Part shown: positions 60,401-64,000 of the stretch, in pieces
How the letters are laid out: every line of letters begins with the position of its first letter
How positions within the stretch are numbered: the stretch's first letter is position 1
From: Certhia americana
Lineage: Eukaryota; Chordata; Aves; Passeriformes; Certhiidae
Reading direction: 5' to 3'
DNA: 64,000 nt
NCBI GenBank assembly: GCA_018697195.1
Contig: CM031860.1
Coordinates: forward strand, 62,016,509 to 62,080,508
Notes under the pieces: model-generated
What the model was told of the DNA's origin: nothing
Databases searched by the model: none
The model's input: the letters and a program-made list of their open reading frames with translations, nothing else
Translations under genes and position numbers: made by a program

Positions 60401-63400
60401 ACCTGTCCATGTAGTTCAATCCTATTTTAGCTGTTTGTGGATTAGCCAGAAACTGCAATTACCAGAATTCCTGAACAAATGGAATCAATTTGTTTACCCT
60501 GTCCTGGCTACCTTAGTTTCCTTATAAATTTTTGTGACTCAGACCCCATCCTTTCCTTGGCTCCTGGCTCACTGGCAAAATACTGCACCTCACTGCAGGC
60601 TTAAAATAAATATTACAATCCCTATTACTTACTGGAACTTTAAGCACAAGGTATTTCTCTCACATGGGTTGTTACAGTTATTTTTTAGCAACTTGAACAT
60701 GACCCTGATCTTCATAGTCTGTCTGTACTGGCATCCCCTGCTTAGGGTCTCCTGTTCAGCAGCCCCTGATATCTGATAAAGCCATAGCCATTCCACTTTT
60801 GGACACCCAAAACTTGCCATTTGATAATAAAATCAGCAAGTCTCCTATGAAGTGCCTGTCCCTGAGATGCAGCCCCCGAGACAGCAGAATATAAGCTGCT
60901 TTCACAAGGAGACACAAGAAAACCTTTGGAAAGATGCTGTAAATGACCTGTTCACAGAGGAGGCTTCTGCTAAATCCCCATTAAAATTAGCTTAAGCCCC
61001 AAAGCATGTAATTTTAATCTTCTCAAAGTCCTGCCATCTCTTTTTAATATTTATAAATGAGTAACAGGAATACTCAATCATTTTTTAATCTAGTTAAACA
61101 TAACAATATCTTGTGGTAAAGGGTTCCACAACTGAGATTCTATTGCAAACTATTTGCTTTTAATCAATTCTAAAATTGCCCATATGAGACCTTCTTTGTT
61201 TGCAAAGGTTTTGGCTTAAAGATGAACTTGGAGCAAAGTCTGATGGGAGAAAAAAAATGAGCAAATTGAGTTCTGGATCAAGATCTGGAACATTGTGGCT
61301 ACCCTTTTTTGCATCAACATTTGGTCTTTTTGAATGCTTATTTCAGCTCAAGTTTTCAGTCTCTCCTAGCTCATTCATCACCAAGAAAAATCTTCCAAGG
61401 GAAAAAAAAAAAAAAAAATGTAGGGGAAATGATAGAAGGGAACTAATGTATGGGTGAGAGTGGAGAGGGGTTAAAAGCTACCCACCCACTTCTCTCTATG
61501 AAGAGGAAAGGTCAAGCAGAAGAATTTCTCTTCTTTTGTCTGTTTATACCTGTCTTGTTCCTCAGGGTGTTGTTACCTTGCAATGCTGTCACCTCTGTGC
61601 CCAGAAGTAATAGGTAACTGCAGTTAATGTGCTAAATCCAGCCAAAGTGTGTGAAAGGAGCTGCATTTTCAATAGTCAACAGACTCTGGGAAAAACGACT
61701 TTATTTAATTAAGTTGTGTGTAGGGCTGCAGAAGGGAGGCAGAGCAGTAGAGGCAGAGCATCCTTTTATTGTGGCAAATTTGAACATAATTCTGCAGGGG
61801 AAGAACAGTGTGAACAAAGACCACCAGTGCAGTGGTGGCAGTGGGTGACCTTCTCCTTAGACTATGGTGATGGCTAATTCAAGGTTAGACTTACATTAAT
61901 GCCAAATAGGCTTTTAAGATTTAGAGAATATGAAGAGCACAATTTGCAGCTGCAGTGATTTCATTGCTGTGAAAATTAGTTGTGTTTTCAGATAGTATTT
62001 CAGTGTGGACATTCCCCAGGATATAGGTGGGTGTGATACCTCTCCTGCTGGTACTGCATTGTGGCATGTTTGTATTTGAATACATATATTTTATTTCTAA
62101 ATGTAAAACTAAGCCTCTGCCTGTATTCCTGTGTATCCATGCTTCTCAGAGGCCACTTTTTGACTGACTCTTCAGATAACTTTTCATGTCCATAGATTAT
62201 GTTCCTTAAATAGGGAGTTAATTGAGCTTGCTTGTTTGAGTTCCTGACCAAGATATTCCAATGTGAAGAGGTCTGGAGGAAGGATGTCACAGAGGGATGG
62301 GTACATGGCTATAAGTAGATATTTAAAATATGCATATGTGTGTAAGTATAGTGTGAATTTCTTAGGTATCCTAGCATGCCATCCCCATTGGAAATGAAGT
62401 TGTGACATAGTTACTGGATGGTTGCATAAAGTCTAATTCTTCATTTATGAGAGGATGATAAAAACTTTCTGCTGCATAAGTGACAGTTATGGGCATAAAT
62501 CATGACTTTTAAGCTTAGGTTTTCTTTTGTCTAAGTTTGTATATTATGTTGATACCTCTTGTTTCTAAGTGTCTTACAGTTCAAGCAATGTAATTGACTT
62601 TGTGTAGCTGTTGTCTTCCCTTTCCTTATGAACAACATGCTGGAAATGGAGTGTCATTATACAGGTTTAAATAAACAGCTTTAATGATAGGCACTTGTAC
62701 CTGGAGCAAAGGGTGGTGAGAACTCAGTGACTGTTGGATACCTTCAGGTCATTTTGGTATAACATGGAATGTTTTGATTGATTTAAGTCAACCTGGGAGC
62801 ACTAGCCAAAAATTGTAAGGTGTTTTAGTCTTGCAGAAGAGGTGGAATAGCAATTGCAGCTTACAAATAAAAAATCTGTCAGTCAAAATGGTTAAAACAT
62901 GGTGAGGGATTCCCCTTAAGTTATGCAAAATAGAAGAGAGATAAAGCTATAAAAACTACCATTTACAATTATTGCCAATTATCAGAGGGTGTCCCTGTGT
63001 GCATTTTGAGAAATTTGAGAAATAATTTTTATTGAAAAATAATAACATTTCTAAGTTTTTTAAGTTTTTCCATTTTCATTGTATTTTCTTCTGTATAGCC
63101 CTGACTCTGTGACTTCAGATATCTTCTCTGCAGCCTTTCATTGCATATGCCTCTGACATAGCTGGCATGAAGAGATTTTTTAAAAGCTGACTTTAATTTA
63201 CTGATGCTGCATTGCCCAGATCAATATTATTGCATTTGGAAAGTCTATCCTGCCATTAGATTTACCAACCAGAAAATGGAGACCACTAAAAGGCTTGACT
63301 TCAATTCAGATTTCTAATAAATCTTCTACAAATGTGGATTATGAGGCAGCATTTTTTTGTTCCTTTGAAACACTGAGGAGATTCTCCAGTATTTCACAGG

Positions 63401-64000
63401 GACTGCTGTATCACTGTCACACATGATCCTTCAGTGTGAGATAAGCAATTAGGTGTGTCTTGCAGTGATTTAAAGCTAATGCTTTCTGCTTGATTCATGA
63501 AAAGAGATGCAAGAGGTTTAATGGAACTGCCCAGGGCTGAAACAATCAGAACCTAGATTATAACATCAATTTATAAAATTTGTTTTCTTCTCTTTGTATA
63601 CTAAATTTTCTGAATAGCATTAGCCAGTAAATGTGTTAAGAAAATGGCCATCCTCTATTTATATATTTAAATTTATCATTTCAGTCACAGAGGGTACATT
63701 CCCTGGTTGATACTTAGTATTAATGGTTGAATTAAAATAAGCAGTTGCCATCTGAGAACTGTCTCTGATTTTCCTTTCCATTAATCCAAGATAACTCCTT
63801 GTACTTTCCTTCTTTACTTGCACTCTCGGGTCATGTTCCCCTTTGTCATGTCCTCTTTTTGTTGATTTCCTTTGGCTGTAAAATCACTCAACTTCATTCA
63901 GTGAAGGAGGAGAATTGAGAGGAGAAAGTTAAAGAAGTTAGATGCTTGTGTTACTATAGTGGTACCTCTGATCACTCTTCACTCTGCAGGTTTGTATATG
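60401..64000. other. AT-rich noncoding stretch to window end
   Basis: No gene, RNA or recognised transposon. It contains an A run at about 61400-61417. Frames of 60-96 aa have no domains. The last 400 bases (about 63590-63780) look like conserved noncoding sequence. The window ends just after a CTCTGCAG|GTTTGT motif (63984-63996), which resembles a splice acceptor. No open exon can be judged because the window stops. Confidence 0.5.

Noticed and set aside
1..64000. CRISPR array, bacterial operon, phage or defence system
   Set aside because: The repeat content (CR1, avian LTRs), low coding density and base composition mark vertebrate nuclear DNA. No regularly spaced identical repeats with unique spacers occur.

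Overview
The window reads as gene-free nuclear DNA from a bird, most likely a songbird. The avian call rests on twelve or more 5'-truncated CR1 LINE fragments. Several end in the typical CR1 tail, where a TTCCAACCCAAACCATTC-like block is followed by short ATTCTGTG-type repeats. The window also holds LTRs of several avian endogenous-retrovirus types. No SINEs, rRNA or tRNA genes, CRISPR arrays or operon-like gene packing are visible. By eye the sequence is AT-rich and CpG-poor, with many A or T homopolymers. All family names come from remembered consensus features, not from a database search.

No protein-coding gene or exon is called. The longest open frames (181 aa on the minus strand at 7143-7688, 150 aa on the minus strand at 18094-18546, 139 aa on the plus strand at 47304-47723) lack recognisable domains and look like chance frames or repeat-derived frames. 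The window is therefore either an intergenic desert or the inside of a very long intron. The sequence alone does not decide which.

Layout: 1-14.9 kb is mostly unique AT-rich sequence with four CR1 fragments, a GC-richer block (10.7-11.6 kb) carrying a 32-bp tandem repeat, and an A-rich/T-rich pair at 13.8 kb. At 15-15.8 kb an antisense LTR is split by two CR1 tails. At 22.4-23.1 kb there is a complete solo LTR with a near-perfect 5-bp target duplication, followed closely by an old CR1. At 37.1 and 38.7 kb two copies of a ~185-bp segment lie about 1.58 kb apart, with a G/T-rich tract between them. From 45.6 to 49.1 kb there is a dense repeat cluster: LTR, CR1(+), CR1(-), LTR(+), a GC-rich block, LTR(-), and a G/T-only minisatellite with a ~165-bp unit. 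At 59.9-60.4 kb another antisense LTR is split by a CR1.

I found no convincing new biological system. The best leads are the local duplication, the stop-free G/T minisatellite with G-quadruplex potential, two candidate recursive-splice (AG|GT) sites at 38.27 and 52.66 kb, and a few AT-rich stretches that look like conserved noncoding elements. All of these need comparison with other bird genomes.
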